A stretch of DNA of 59,411 nucleotides from Gemmatimonadota bacterium (GCA_022826685.1 JAJDUL010000064.1:1-59411); one strand, 5' to 3'. Numbered from the stretch's first letter, positions 31,086-40,792 are shown. Notes: generated by a model from the letters alone, not told the origin. Numbers and translations are program-made.

Positions 31086-32120
31086 ATGAGGCAGCAGCTC
31101 GTCCAGGTGGCGGAAGACATGGGGGCCAAGGGCAGGGGGATCCTGGCCGCCGACGAAAGCTCGGGAACCATCAAGAAGCGGTTCGACGGGATCGGCGTCG
31201 AATCGACGGAGGAGAACCGGCGCGACTACCGGGAATTGCTCTTCCGGACGAGCGATGCGCTGAGCGAGTGCATCTCGGGCGTCATCCTCTTCGACGAGAC
31301 GCTGCGGCAGTCGGCGGCCGACGGCACGCCACTGGTCCAGCTCCTCTCCGATGCGGGGTCGATTCCGGGGATCAAGATCGACAAGGGGGCGCATGACCTC
31401 GCGGGGGCGCCGGGCGAGAAGGTGACCGAGGGACTCGACGGGCTGCGCGAGCGGCTGGCGGAGTACTACGCACTCGGGGCCCGCTTCACGAAGTGGCGCG
31501 CCGTCATCGACATCGGACGGGGCGGCGACCGCGCCATCCCGAGCGCCTACTGCATCGGGGCGAACGCCCACGCGCTCGCCCGGATGGCGGCGCTCAGCCA
31601 GGAGCAGGGACTCGTGCCGATCGTGGAGCCGGAGGTGCTGATGGATGGCGACCACGACATCGACCGCTGCTTCGAGGCGACCGAAGCCACGCTCAAGCAG
31701 GTCTACATGGCCCTCTTCCACCAGCGGGTGCTCCTGGAGGGCTCGGTCCTGAAGCCCAACATGGTGCTGTCGGGCAAGCTGTGCGCCGATCAGGCGGGCG
31801 TCGACGAGGTGGCCGAGAAGACGGTGCGCTGCCTGAAGCGCGCGGTTCCCTCGTCGGTTCCGAGCATCGTCTTTCTGTCGGGCGGGCAGTCGGACATCGA
31901 GGCCACCGCCCACCTGAACGCGATGAACGCGGGGTTCGATACGCCGTGGAATCTGAGCTTCTCGTACGGGCGCGCGCTGCAGGCGGCCCCGCTGCAGGCC
32001 TGGGGTGGCGCCGCGGACAACGGGCCGGCGGCACAAGCGGCGTTCGCGCACCGCGCGCGCATGAACGGGCTCGCGACGCGCGGCAAGTGGTCGATGGAGC
32101 TGGAGCGGGCCGCCGCCTGA
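31086..32120 (+). CDS. Class I fructose-bisphosphate aldolase
   Basis: A 344-residue Schiff-base aldolase of glycolysis and gluconeogenesis, splitting fructose 1,6-bisphosphate into triose phosphates. The N-terminal LAADESSGTIKKRF, the FTKWRAVI strand with its active-site Lys, IVEPEVLMDGDHD with the catalytic Glu, and the Schiff-base Lys in VLKPNMV are all present. The later FLSGGQSDIEATAHLNAMN and SFSYGRALQ bind phosphate. This is the animal/plant-like class I type rather than the zinc-dependent class II common in bacteria. It carries no signal peptide. Confidence 0.95.
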   Translation: MRQQLVQVAEDMGAKGRGILAADESSGTIKKRFDGIGVESTEENRRDYRELLFRTSDALSECISGVILFDETLRQSAADGTPLVQLLSDAGSIPGIKIDKGAHDLAGAPGEKVTEGLDGLRERLAEYYALGARFTKWRAVIDIGRGGDRAIPSAYCIGANAHALARMAALSQEQGLVPIVEPEVLMDGDHDIDRCFEATEATLKQVYMALFHQRVLLEGSVLKPNMVLSGKLCADQAGVDEVAEKTVRCLKRAVPSSVPSIVFLSGGQSDIEATAHLNAMNAGFDTPWNLSFSYGRALQAAPLQAWGGAADNGPAAQAAFAHRARMNGLATRGKWSMELERAAA

Positions 32121-32163
32121 CGCCGCGCGGGCGGCCCTGGCGCGACGCCGGGGTCAGCGGGTG

Positions 32164-33555
32164 TCAGATGGCCCGGCGGAGCTCTCGCATCGCCCTCCCG
32201 AAGGCGGATCGGATCTCGGCCTCGCCCGCGACCGACCCGCGTTCGACGCGTCGTTCCCCTCCGACGTACACGGCCTCGATGTCGCGCTCGTCGCCCCCCA
32301 CGAGCCACGCGTCCATGAGGGTCTCCCAGTCGTGTCCCAGGGTGTGGGGGCCTTCCCGGTCCAGGACGACGAAGTCGGCTCGGTAGCCGGGTTCGATTCG
32401 CCCCATCCGCCGCGGTGCGCCGGCACCGGCCTCCGGGCCGGCCGAGGTCGCCGCCGCCTCGCCTCCGCCCGCCGCGAGCCACGACCAGACGACCGACCCC
32501 GCCCCCGCTTCGGTGGCCAGCCGGGCCCGCCGCCGATCCCGCAGGCGCTGCCCGTACTCGAGTTGCCGCGCCTCCTCGATGGCGGAGATGCGGACGTTCG
32601 CGTCGGAGCCCGCCGCAGCCGCGCCCCCGGCGAGAAAGTGCTCGCGGGCGGGAAAGATCCCATCCCCCAGGTGGGCTTCCGTGATCGGACACAGGACGAC
32701 CCTGGCCCCCGCACTCCGTAGCCGGGCGCGCTCCGCCTTCGTGGCGTGCGTCGCATGCACGAGACTCCAGCGCGGGCCCAGTTCGACTGTGTCCGCGAGG
32801 AGATCGACCGGCGTGCGGCCGCGCGCCGCGAGGCATTCCTCGACCTCGAGTTCCTGCTCGCTGATGTGGATGTGCAGCGGCGCCTCGCGGCTCAGCGTCG
32901 TATCGACTCCCGCTACGAGGTCCGCGAGGTCGGCCGTGGGCACCGCCCGCAGAGAGTGCGGCGCCACGCCGGCCACCGCCGGGCCCAGCGCCTCGACGGT
33001 GGCCATGAATTCGTCCACCGAGCCGTGCGCGAAGCGTCGCTGTCCGGCGTGAGGCGCAGCCCCGTCGAAGCCGGCGGTCCGGTAGTAGACGGGCAGCAGG
33101 CTTGTGGGAAGGCCGACGTCCGTGGCCGCCGCGAGCACGGCCTGCGTCGTTTCGGGCCCACGCGCGCCGCCAGGGCCGTGATGCAGGTAGTGGAATTCCA
33201 CCACGTGAGTGAAGCCCGCGCGCAACATGCGGGCGTACCCGTGCCGGGCGACGTCGAACAGTTGTTCCGGGGTGATCGAGCCGGCCAGCCGGTACATGGC
33301 CTCGCGCCAGCTCCAGAAGGAGTCGTCTCCTCGCGCCGCTTCGCCGAAGCCGGTCAGTGCGTGCTGGAAGATGTGCGAGTGCGCGTTCGGCATGCCGGGG
33401 ACCGCGAGTCCTCCGTCGCGGGGGGCGCCGCCGGCACGCACCGCTCGAATCGCACGGATCGTCCCGTCCGGAGCGATCTCGATCGACCGGTCCCGCTCGA
33501 GGCCTCCGGGGCCCAGAATCGCGCGAAACGTCAGCGTGCGGCTCTTGGTACTCAC
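32164..33555 (-). CDS. hutF: Formimidoylglutamate deiminase
   Basis: A 463-residue amidohydrolase that converts N-formimidoyl-L-glutamate to N-formyl-L-glutamate in histidine breakdown. Metal ligands are visible in GMPNAHSHIFQHAL (HxH), PLHIHISEQ, SLVHATHAT and AAGSDANVRIS (Asp). The YYRTAGFDG and PHSLRAV stretches are typical of HutF. The GTG at 33555 is preferred because the frame above it (to 33609) reads through a likely promoter; its ribosome site is weak. No hutH, hutU or hutI gene is nearby, so the pathway must be encoded elsewhere or this may act on a related guanidine or formimino compound. Confidence 0.88.
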   Translation of the reverse strand: MSTKSRTLTFRAILGPGGLERDRSIEIAPDGTIRAIRAVRAGGAPRDGGLAVPGMPNAHSHIFQHALTGFGEAARGDDSFWSWREAMYRLAGSITPEQLFDVARHGYARMLRAGFTHVVEFHYLHHGPGGARGPETTQAVLAAATDVGLPTSLLPVYYRTAGFDGAAPHAGQRRFAHGSVDEFMATVEALGPAVAGVAPHSLRAVPTADLADLVAGVDTTLSREAPLHIHISEQELEVEECLAARGRTPVDLLADTVELGPRWSLVHATHATKAERARLRSAGARVVLCPITEAHLGDGIFPAREHFLAGGAAAAGSDANVRISAIEEARQLEYGQRLRDRRRARLATEAGAGSVVWSWLAAGGGEAAATSAGPEAGAGAPRRMGRIEPGYRADFVVLDREGPHTLGHDWETLMDAWLVGGDERDIEAVYVGGERRVERGSVAGEAEIRSAFGRAMRELRRAI

Positions 33556-33669
33556 GGCTCCGACAATACACGGCGGTCGGACGGCGCGGGTAGCCCACCG
33601 ATACACCATCCACCCTCCGCGCGTTATCTCTTAGCGACGGCTGCCAGCAGTCTCGGAAAGGAGAACATC

Positions 33670-36600
33670 TTGAGTCGCCGTGTCGGCGTTGTGTTGATCG
33701 GCCTTCTCGCGGGCCTCGCGGTCCACCCGTCCATCGTCTCCGCCCAGGGGGTGACGACGGCCGGTGTGGCCGGACGCGTGATCGACGCCGACGGAGCCCC
33801 CGTGGCCGGAGCCCGGGTCGAGTTCCGCCACACCCAGACCGGCGCCACCCACACCGTCCTGAGCGACGACCTGGGCCGTTTCAGCCTCGCCAATCTGCGT
33901 CCCGGCGGGCCTTACACGCTGGAGGTCGCGCGCATCGGGCTCAATCCGGCGACGCGGGAGGGTCTGACGCTCATCGCCGGACAGCGGCTGCGGCTCGAAG
34001 TTCAACTCTCCGAGACGGCGGTTCCTCTGCCCGAACTCTCCGTTCGCGTCGAGACGGATCCCGAGTTCGACCCCACCCGCATGGGCTCGACGACGGTCGT
34101 CGACCGGGAGACGCTCGAGACCCTCCCCACGATCTCCAGGGATTTCACGGGATTCGCCCGACTCTCTCCGCTCGTGGCGGTGGACGAGATGGGGACGTCC
34201 GTGGCCGGATCGAACATCCGCTTCAACAACATCCAGGTGGACGGCGCCCTCAACCAGGACGTCTTCGGCCTCTCGCCGACGGGGGTGGCCGGCGGACAGG
34301 CGCGGGGGCGCGTCATCCCGCTCGCGGCGATCGAGGAACTGCAGGTTCTCACCGCGCCCTACGACGTGCGCCAGTCCGGGTTCACCGGGGGCGTTCTCAA
34401 CGCGGTCACGCGCACGGGGGGCAACGATTTCCGCGGCTCCGCGTTCGGCTTCTTCCGCAACGACGCGCTCGTCGGCGACGCGGTCATCGGCGGGATCCCG
34501 CGGGCGCCGGGCGAGCTTGAGAACGCCTTCGCGGGCTTCGATCTCGGAGGGCCGATCCTGCGCGACCGCCTGCACTTCTTCGTGGCGGGCGAACTCGAGA
34601 GCCGGACGCGACCGCCCGATGGCTTCACGGTCGGCATCGACGAGATCGTGCGGACGAAGCTGGATCCCGACTCGGTCAGCCGCGTGTCCAGGATCCTCCG
34701 GAGCTACGGCGCGGAAGCGGGCGAGGCCGGCCTCTACACGCTCGAGAACAACCTCGCCAACCTGTTCGCGCGCGTCGACGCCCGACCCGACGCGGATCAC
34801 TCCCTCATGTTCCGCTACAACCTCGCCTACGCCGCCGACGATCCGGCCACGAACCGGCTTCCCGGCGACGCGTACGAGATGTCGTCCACGGGACGGGAGA
34901 TCGAGTCGCGGAACCAGTCGTTCGGGGCGCAGTGGCTCGCGACGCTCAGTCCGCGGCTCTCGAACGACCTCATGGTGAACGCGCAGTTTCTGCGCGACCG
35001 GGAAACCGCGAACTCCCTCTATCCCCGTGTCGAGGTCGGCCTCCAGGCGGGCGTGCCGGGGGCGGGGTTCCGGCGCGAGTTGCGCCTCGGATCCAACTAC
35101 TCCGGGCCGGACGGCGAACTCGACCAGAACATCCTGCAGATCACGAACGCGCTCACCTTCTCGCTCGGAGATCATCATCTCACGCTGGGGGCCGGGTTCG
35201 AGCGCTTTTCCATCCGGCGCGAGTATCTGCCGGGCAGCCTCGGCAGCTACTACTTCCGTTCGCTGGGGGACCTCGAGGCGAACGCCCCCGAGGAATACGT
35301 CGTCCACGTGCCGCTCTCGGAGGACGCCGGCACCTCGGACTTCAACGTGCACCAACTCTCGGCTTTCGTGCAGGAGGAAGCCCGGATCGGGGAGCGGCTG
35401 AACGTTCGGGTCGGCCTGCGGATGGACGTGCCGCTGATGCCCGACGCACCGGCGCACAACCCGGACGTGGAGCGGTCGTTCGGCTTCAGCACGAGCGACC
35501 TTCCGGGCGGTACCGTCCTCTTCTCCCCGCGGGCGGGCTTCAACCTCGGTCTGGGCGCGGACCGCACGACGCAGATCCGCGGCGGGATGGGGCTGTTCAC
35601 CGGCCGGCCACCCTTCGCGTGGCTCGCGAACGCCTATCAGAACACAGGACTCTCGTCCGTCTTCATGACCTGCCGGCGGCGGAATTTCGGTGTCCCCGAT
35701 CCGGAGATCGTCCCCGCCTTCGATCCTCTCGCGCCTCCCCCGACGCTCTGCGTCGACGGCACGGGCGGCGAGTCCGCGGTCCCCATCGTCACGCTGTTCG
35801 ACTCCGACTTCCGCTTTCCGCGCGACTTCAAGGCCTCGCTCGCCGTCGACCAACGCCTGCCGGGGGGATTCGTCCTCTCGCTCGAGGGCATCTACACCCG
35901 CTCCGTGAACCAGATCGCGTTCCAGGACCTGAACATCGGTCCCGCCTTCCCCGCGGATGACCGCACGGAGGCGAACGGGTTCACCTACGGCTTCGGCTTC
36001 GGGACGCGCGAGACTTTCGCCGATCCCGGCGCCGGGAGCCAGTTCGTCGATCCGCCGCCGGGCGAGCCGCCGGGCGCGCGCGAGCCGATCTTTCTCCCCC
36101 GCCGCGTCGACCCGCGCTTCGGGCAGGTCATCAAGATCGGCGACCGGCCTCTGAACTTCTCGTACGCCCTGAGCGCGCGGCTTCGGAAGCAGTTCGGCGA
36201 CCGGCTCTCCATCGACTTGGGCTACGCCTTCAACCGTTCCGCCGACGTACGCAGCCTCTCTTCGCTCGATGCGATCGCGAACTTCGGCTACACCGCGGTC
36301 GAGGGCGATCCGAACGATCCCCAGCGGCAGGCCTCTCTCTTCGACCGGCCGCACCGCGTCGTGGCGAGCGCGACGGCCGCCCTGCCGGAACTGATGGGGG
36401 GTGGCCGCCTGTCCGTGCTCTACGTGGGACAGTCGGGGCGACCCTACTCGTACGTGTATGCGGACGACATCAACGGGGACGCCTATCCCGGCTACGGCCG
36501 GGCGCTCGACCTCGCGAACGACCTCATCTTCGTGACCGGCGCGGCGTTCGACTTCCCCGGAGGGGGACGAACCCCGGTCAGCGGCATCCTCTTCGAACAA

Positions 36601-37020
36601 CTCGTCGCGCAGGAACCCTGTCTGCAGGCGAACCGGCTGCGGATTCTGCACCGGAACGCCTGCCGGACGCCGTGGTCGCACCAACTGGACTTTCGGTTCA
36701 GCCAGCCCATCCGTCTGGGCGGCGCGGAAGTCACGGTGACGCTCGACGTGCTCAACGTCCTCAACCTGGTGAATCGCGATTGGGGGCACGTCCAGACCGT
36801 GAACCCCGTCGTGCAGCTGCTGACCGTCGAGGACCGGATCGAAGACGACTTCGATCTTCAGAACATGCTGCCCGAACCGGACGACCCGCTCCGCGCCCGC
36901 TACGCCGGACCGCTCCAGACGAGCGACACGGGCGGCGTGCGCGCCTCGGTGCCCTACCTGCCACAGATCGGCGCCTCGCAGTGGCAGGCCCAGTTCGGCA
37001 TCGCCATCCGCTTCCGCTAG
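33670..37020 (+). CDS. TonB-dependent outer-membrane receptor with carboxypeptidase-like N-terminal domain
   Basis: An 1116-residue outer-membrane importer. Signal peptide about residues 1-24, then a CarboxypepD_reg/SusC-like Ig domain (GVAGRVIDADGAPVAGARVEF...YTLEVARIGLNP) at about 30-115. A plug follows (about 130-250, with STTVVDRETLETLPTISRDFTG and PLAAIEELQVLTAPYDVRQSGFTGGVLNAVTRTGGN), then a long beta-barrel ending in WQAQFGIAIRFR. The TTG start at 33670 has AAGGAG 6 nt upstream and places the signal peptide correctly. No clear TonB box was found. No SusD partner is next to it, so the ligand is open. The exported FG-GAP protein follows by 59 bp. Confidence 0.92.
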   Translation: MSRRVGVVLIGLLAGLAVHPSIVSAQGVTTAGVAGRVIDADGAPVAGARVEFRHTQTGATHTVLSDDLGRFSLANLRPGGPYTLEVARIGLNPATREGLTLIAGQRLRLEVQLSETAVPLPELSVRVETDPEFDPTRMGSTTVVDRETLETLPTISRDFTGFARLSPLVAVDEMGTSVAGSNIRFNNIQVDGALNQDVFGLSPTGVAGGQARGRVIPLAAIEELQVLTAPYDVRQSGFTGGVLNAVTRTGGNDFRGSAFGFFRNDALVGDAVIGGIPRAPGELENAFAGFDLGGPILRDRLHFFVAGELESRTRPPDGFTVGIDEIVRTKLDPDSVSRVSRILRSYGAEAGEAGLYTLENNLANLFARVDARPDADHSLMFRYNLAYAADDPATNRLPGDAYEMSSTGREIESRNQSFGAQWLATLSPRLSNDLMVNAQFLRDRETANSLYPRVEVGLQAGVPGAGFRRELRLGSNYSGPDGELDQNILQITNALTFSLGDHHLTLGAGFERFSIRREYLPGSLGSYYFRSLGDLEANAPEEYVVHVPLSEDAGTSDFNVHQLSAFVQEEARIGERLNVRVGLRMDVPLMPDAPAHNPDVERSFGFSTSDLPGGTVLFSPRAGFNLGLGADRTTQIRGGMGLFTGRPPFAWLANAYQNTGLSSVFMTCRRRNFGVPDPEIVPAFDPLAPPPTLCVDGTGGESAVPIVTLFDSDFRFPRDFKASLAVDQRLPGGFVLSLEGIYTRSVNQIAFQDLNIGPAFPADDRTEANGFTYGFGFGTRETFADPGAGSQFVDPPPGEPPGAREPIFLPRRVDPRFGQVIKIGDRPLNFSYALSARLRKQFGDRLSIDLGYAFNRSADVRSLSSLDAIANFGYTAVEGDPNDPQRQASLFDRPHRVVASATAALPELMGGGRLSVLYVGQSGRPYSYVYADDINGDAYPGYGRALDLANDLIFVTGAAFDFPGGGRTPVSGILFEQLVAQEPCLQANRLRILHRNACRTPWSHQLDFRFSQPIRLGGAEVTVTLDVLNVLNLVNRDWGHVQTVNPVVQLLTVEDRIEDDFDLQNMLPEPDDPLRARYAGPLQTSDTGGVRASVPYLPQIGASQWQAQFGIAIRFR

Positions 37021-37079
37021 CGCAGGCGAGGGGGATAGGTTCCGGCGCTCGACCCTCCGCAACCCCTGGAGTCAGTACC

Positions 37080-39536
37080 ATGCGACCACATCATCTCGCT
37101 CTTCTCGTTTCCCTCGTTCCCTTCGTGGCGGCGATGCCGGCGCCGGCGCAGACGCATGCCGGCAGCCTTGACCGTACCGGCGGGGCTCCGATCATCGGCT
37201 TCGGAGCGGCGGCGGCCGTTTCCGGCGACGAGATCTACGTCTCGCGGCCGGGCGAGTTCGCGATGTTCCCCATGCCGGGCTCCGAACCCGGCAGCGTGCA
37301 CGTATTCCGGCGCAGTGGCCAGGATGGCTGGGTGGAGATCGCCGCGATACCGGCGCCGAGCGGAGTGTACGGAGACGGTTTCGGGGAGGCGCTCGCCGTC
37401 GAGGGCGACGTCCTCGTGGTAGGCGCCCCGAAGGAGAACGAGAGCCGGGGGGCCGCCTACGTCTTCGTCCGCGAGGGCAGCATGTGGAGCTTCTGGGAGA
37501 GGCTGGAGGCGCCGGACGGGATGCCGGGAGACGCCTTTGGTTCCTCGGTGGCCATAGGGACCGGCGGGCAGTTCGGGGTCATCGGCGCGCCCGGACGCGG
37601 GGCCGGCGGTTCCGTATTCGCCTACGCCCAGTCCGACATGGGCCTGACGTCCGTCGAACTCACCGGGTCCGACGCCCCGGCGGACGCCCGATTCGGCGCA
37701 GCCGTCAGCATCGAGGGAGATCTGGCCCTCGTCGGCGCGCCCGGGCCGTTCGCGCTCAGCCAGTTCGCGGCGCCGGCCCAGCCCCAGGCGGGAACGGGAT
37801 ACGTGTTCCGTCGCAGCGGGACGGACTGGTCCGAGATCGCGCGGCTGACGCCGGCCGGCGGCCTCGTGGCCGGCCGGTCCGCCGTGCTCGAGGGTGGAGA
37901 GGCGTTCCTCGGCTCTCCCCTCGCCAACCAGGCGCAGGGCGCTGTCTTCCGCTTCGCGGCGGACGACGGCGGGACGTGGTCCCAGACCGGGATGATCGCG
38001 GCCGCGTCACCGTCTCCGGCGGCCTTCTTCGGCTATGCCCTCGCCGGGGCGGGAGGGCGACTCGTCGTCGGAGCGCCGGGAACGAACAACTTCTCGGGCG
38101 CGGCGCACGTCCTCCGCGCGGGGGACGAAGGCGAGTGGAGCGAGGAGGCCGTACTGCAAAGCGAAACCCGGGGGCTCATGGGCTTCATGGGCAACTCGGT
38201 GGCCGGCGGCGACGGCTTCGCGGTGGTCGGGGCGCCCGGATCGGAGTTCTTCGAGGGCATCGGCTTCGTGTTCGAGCGCGACGCCGGCGGCGCATGGAGC
38301 GACGCCGCCCCCATCCACGAGACCGAGTTCGGCCTGGCCTCCGTTACAGGCGACGAGATGCGATGCTCGGACGACGGCACGGTCGCCGGCTTCGACTGCT
38401 CGGACGTGGACCTCGTCTCCTTCCTCCCGGCCCGCGAGGTCGGCGGCGGACGCGGGATCATGGTCAGCGACATCTGGGGCTGGGTGGATCCGCAGACGGG
38501 CCGCGAGTACGCGATCCTCGGACGGTTCGACGGGACCTCGTTCATCGACGTGACGGATGCGGGGAATCCGGTCTATCTGGGCAATCTTCCCCTCACCGAG
38601 GGGGCGATCCCCAACCTGTGGCGGGACATGAAGGTCTACGCCGACCACACCTTCATCGTGGCGGACAACGCGGGCGAACACGGGATGCAGGTCTTCGACC
38701 TCACGCGACTGCGGGACGTGACGAGTCCGCCGGTGGATTTCGACGAGGACGCGCACTACACCGAGTTCGCCTCCGCGCACAACATCGTCATCAATGAAGA
38801 GTCGGGCTTCGCCTATGTGGTGGGCGGCAGCGGCGGCGGCGAGACCTGTGGCGGCGCGCTCCACATGGTGGACCTCCGCGATCCCCGGAACCCGACCTTC
38901 GCCGGCTGTTTCGCGGACCCCGAGACGGGGAACGCGGGATCGGGCGGCTACACGCACGACGCGCAGTGCGTCATCTACGAGGGCCCCGACGCCGACTACG
39001 CGGGCCGCGAAGTGTGCTTCAACGCGAGCGCGACGAAGCTCGGCATCGGGGATGTGACCGACAAGGACAACCCGACGCCGATCTCGAACGCCGCCTATCC
39101 GAACGTGGCCTATTCCCACCAGGGGTGGCTGTCCGAGGACCAGCGCTACTTCTATCTGAACGACGAACTCGACGAGCTGTCGGGCGGGACGACGGGGACG
39201 CGGACGCTCGTGTGGGACGTGGAGGACCTGGATGATCCGGTGCTCGTGCGGGAGTTCGTGCAGGACAACGCGGCGTCGGACCACAACCTCTATATCCGCG
39301 GCGACCTCATGTACCAGTCGAACTACGTGAGCGGACTCCGGATCTTCGACATCTCCGACCCGGAGAACCCCGTGCCCGCCGGCTTCTTCGACACGGTGCC
39401 GGGGAGCCCGGACGCGCCCGGGTTCGCGGGATCCTGGAGCAACTACCCGTTCTTCCCCTCCGGGAACATCATCGTGTCGAGCATGCGCGAGGGGCTGTTC
39501 GTCCTCAGGAAGCGGGAGACCGCCCTGGTGCCGTAG
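37080..39536 (+). CDS. Exported FG-GAP plus choice-of-anchor B family protein
   Basis: An 818-residue exported protein. Signal peptide about residues 1-24. The first half (about 25-420) is a run of FG-GAP-like repeats recognisable from VVGAPKENESRGAAYVF, VIGAPGRGAGGSVFAY, LVGAPG and VVGAPGTNNFSGAAHV, an integrin-alpha-like propeller. The second half (about 450-818) is the choice-of-anchor B domain with LVIVD-like repeats (YLGNLPL, MQVFDLTRLRDV, LHMVDLRDPRNPTFAGCF, LRIFDISDPENPVPAGFF) and conserved SHQGWLSEDQRYFYLNDELDE. The role is unknown; surface or extracellular binding is likely. It may be co-transcribed with the TonB receptor. Confidence 0.87.
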   Translation: MRPHHLALLVSLVPFVAAMPAPAQTHAGSLDRTGGAPIIGFGAAAAVSGDEIYVSRPGEFAMFPMPGSEPGSVHVFRRSGQDGWVEIAAIPAPSGVYGDGFGEALAVEGDVLVVGAPKENESRGAAYVFVREGSMWSFWERLEAPDGMPGDAFGSSVAIGTGGQFGVIGAPGRGAGGSVFAYAQSDMGLTSVELTGSDAPADARFGAAVSIEGDLALVGAPGPFALSQFAAPAQPQAGTGYVFRRSGTDWSEIARLTPAGGLVAGRSAVLEGGEAFLGSPLANQAQGAVFRFAADDGGTWSQTGMIAAASPSPAAFFGYALAGAGGRLVVGAPGTNNFSGAAHVLRAGDEGEWSEEAVLQSETRGLMGFMGNSVAGGDGFAVVGAPGSEFFEGIGFVFERDAGGAWSDAAPIHETEFGLASVTGDEMRCSDDGTVAGFDCSDVDLVSFLPAREVGGGRGIMVSDIWGWVDPQTGREYAILGRFDGTSFIDVTDAGNPVYLGNLPLTEGAIPNLWRDMKVYADHTFIVADNAGEHGMQVFDLTRLRDVTSPPVDFDEDAHYTEFASAHNIVINEESGFAYVVGGSGGGETCGGALHMVDLRDPRNPTFAGCFADPETGNAGSGGYTHDAQCVIYEGPDADYAGREVCFNASATKLGIGDVTDKDNPTPISNAAYPNVAYSHQGWLSEDQRYFYLNDELDELSGGTTGTRTLVWDVEDLDDPVLVREFVQDNAASDHNLYIRGDLMYQSNYVSGLRIFDISDPENPVPAGFFDTVPGSPDAPGFAGSWSNYPFFPSGNIIVSSMREGLFVLRKRETALVP

Positions 39537-39558
39537 CAGACCGTGGCAAGAGCCCCGC

Positions 39559-39957
39559 TCACGACAGAGTCTTCACCAGATTGGCTTCGACGATCCGGCG
39601 GTCATGCGTCAGCAGCGTCGCGCCGAATACGCGGGCCGTGGCGACGAGGATGCGATCCGCGGGATCCCGGTGGAAGGAGTCGGGGAGGGCGGCCAGTTCC
39701 GTCGCGATGGCCGGCGAGATCCCCTGCCGCCTGACAAGCGGCGGGGCGACCGCCTTGTCCAGCCACTCTCGTAGCGGGACGGTCAACCGGATCCGGCCCA
39801 GATCGTAGAAGGTGGCCACCTCCCAGAGCGAGATGTCCGATACGAGCAACGGCGAATCTGCACCCGCAGACTCGATGACCTCCCGCTGCTCCGGCGAGAG
39901 CCGCGAGACATCGTTCAGCCACCAGATCAGGATGTGAGTGTCAAGCAGCGCCGTCAT
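39559..39957 (-). CDS. vapC: PIN-domain toxin (third locus)
   Basis: A 132-residue PIN ribonuclease of the 'type II toxin-antitoxin system VapC' kind. Acidic residues are seen in ALLDTHILIWWL, SDISLWEVATF, HRDPADRILVATA and LLTHDRRI. It overlaps the antitoxin gene by 17 nt, so translation is coupled. Its target RNA cannot be read from sequence. Confidence 0.9.
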   Translation of the reverse strand: MTALLDTHILIWWLNDVSRLSPEQREVIESAGADSPLLVSDISLWEVATFYDLGRIRLTVPLREWLDKAVAPPLVRRQGISPAIATELAALPDSFHRDPADRILVATARVFGATLLTHDRRIVEANLVKTLS

Positions 39958-40192
39958 CGCCGAGGCTCTCCCAGTGATCCTCGGGGACGGCAGGCCCCAC
40001 GATGTCGCCGACGACGGTCACCGTGCCCTTCAGTTCCCCCTGCGGGTACTCGGCCTGCGCACGGCTTGGTGGCCAGAGTTCGGCTACTGCCTTCCCACGC
40101 TTGAGGATGACTACGCGTTCGCCGGTCTCGCAGACGCGATCGAGGATGGCGAGGCAGCGCGCCTTGAAGTCGGATGCGTTGATCGTTTCCAT
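39941..40192 (-). CDS. Phd/YefM-type antitoxin, probably translated from a leaderless mRNA
   Basis: An 83-residue antitoxin opening with METINASDFKARCLAILDRVCETGERVVILKRGKAVAEL, the Phd/YefM DNA-binding fold. The C-terminal half should wrap the PIN toxin. No ribosome-binding site precedes the ATG. The promoter at 40199-40227 places transcription initiation at or within a base of the A of ATG. Two near-identical octamers, TGACTAGT (40194-40201) and TGACCAGT (40207-40214), lie over the -10 region and may be the binding sites. Confidence 0.83.
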   Translation of the reverse strand: METINASDFKARCLAILDRVCETGERVVILKRGKAVAELWPPSRAQAEYPQGELKGTVTVVGDIVGPAVPEDHWESLGDDGAA

Positions 40193-40198
40193 GTGACT

Positions 40199-40227
40199 AG
40201 TATTTATGACCAGTTAGATTGTGTCAA
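40199..40227 (-). promoter_or_regulatory. Promoter of the third toxin-antitoxin operon
   Basis: On the minus strand TTGACA (40222-40227) is a perfect -35 and AATACT (40199-40204) a fair -10, with 17 nt between. The expected start is about 40192, the first base of the antitoxin ATG. Confidence 0.7.
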
Positions 40228-40304
40228 GCCTTCCGAGAATGGTCTCCCCGGGCGGCGAAGCGGGACTGCGTGCGACGGGCCGGCCCGCCCGATGGGGCCG
40301 CTCG

Positions 40305-40781
40305 TCAGTCGAGCGACTCCATGAAGCGCACCTCGATCCGCAGGTAGCTCGCGCCCCCGCCCGGGACGTCGGCGAAGATCTCGCCCCATTCCGGGGTGCC
40401 GAGCACCTGGGGGAGCTTCTCGTCGCGCTCCGCCTTCGACGCCCAGCGGATGACCCACGTGACGTTCCCGGGCCCGAGTTCGTCCTGCTCGGCACCCCGC
40501 ACCTCGGCGGGAATCCCCGAGTCGATCCAGAACCCGGCGATGTCCAGGTGCTCGCGCAGATAGCGGATATACTCGCCTTTCGCGACGTCCGCGTACTCCT
40601 CGAAACGGGCCGGGTCGAAGTGATAGGTCCGGACCTCGTAGATCCCCCCGGGCTCCGCCGCCGCCTCCTCCGCGTCGCCCGTGGCCAGTTCGATCCGCGT
40701 GCCCTCGCCGGAGCAGGCCGAGAGGGCTGTGAGGGCGAGCGCGGCCGTCGCGAGTCCGGTGCTTCGAGTGCAAAGCTTCAT
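40305..40781 (-). CDS. NIPSNAP-family lipoprotein
   Basis: A 158-residue lipoprotein with signal peptide and lipobox ALSACSG. The mature part is a ferredoxin-like alpha/beta barrel of the NIPSNAP type (GIYEVRTYHFDPARFEEYADVAKGEYIRYL). NIPSNAP domains bind or modify small molecules, but the function is unclear. It starts 11 bp after the class V aminotransferase gene on the same strand and is probably last in a three-gene operon with it and the small exported protein at 42088. Confidence 0.8.
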   Translation of the reverse strand: MKLCTRSTGLATAALALTALSACSGEGTRIELATGDAEEAAAEPGGIYEVRTYHFDPARFEEYADVAKGEYIRYLREHLDIAGFWIDSGIPAEVRGAEQDELGPGNVTWVIRWASKAERDEKLPQVLGTPEWGEIFADVPGGGASYLRIEVRFMESLD

Positions 40782-40792
40782 GGCTCCTCCGG

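Noticed and set aside
33631..37062. 1143-codon frame antisense to the TonB receptor
   Set aside because: Shadow of codon bias in a high-GC gene; no signal peptide or domain.
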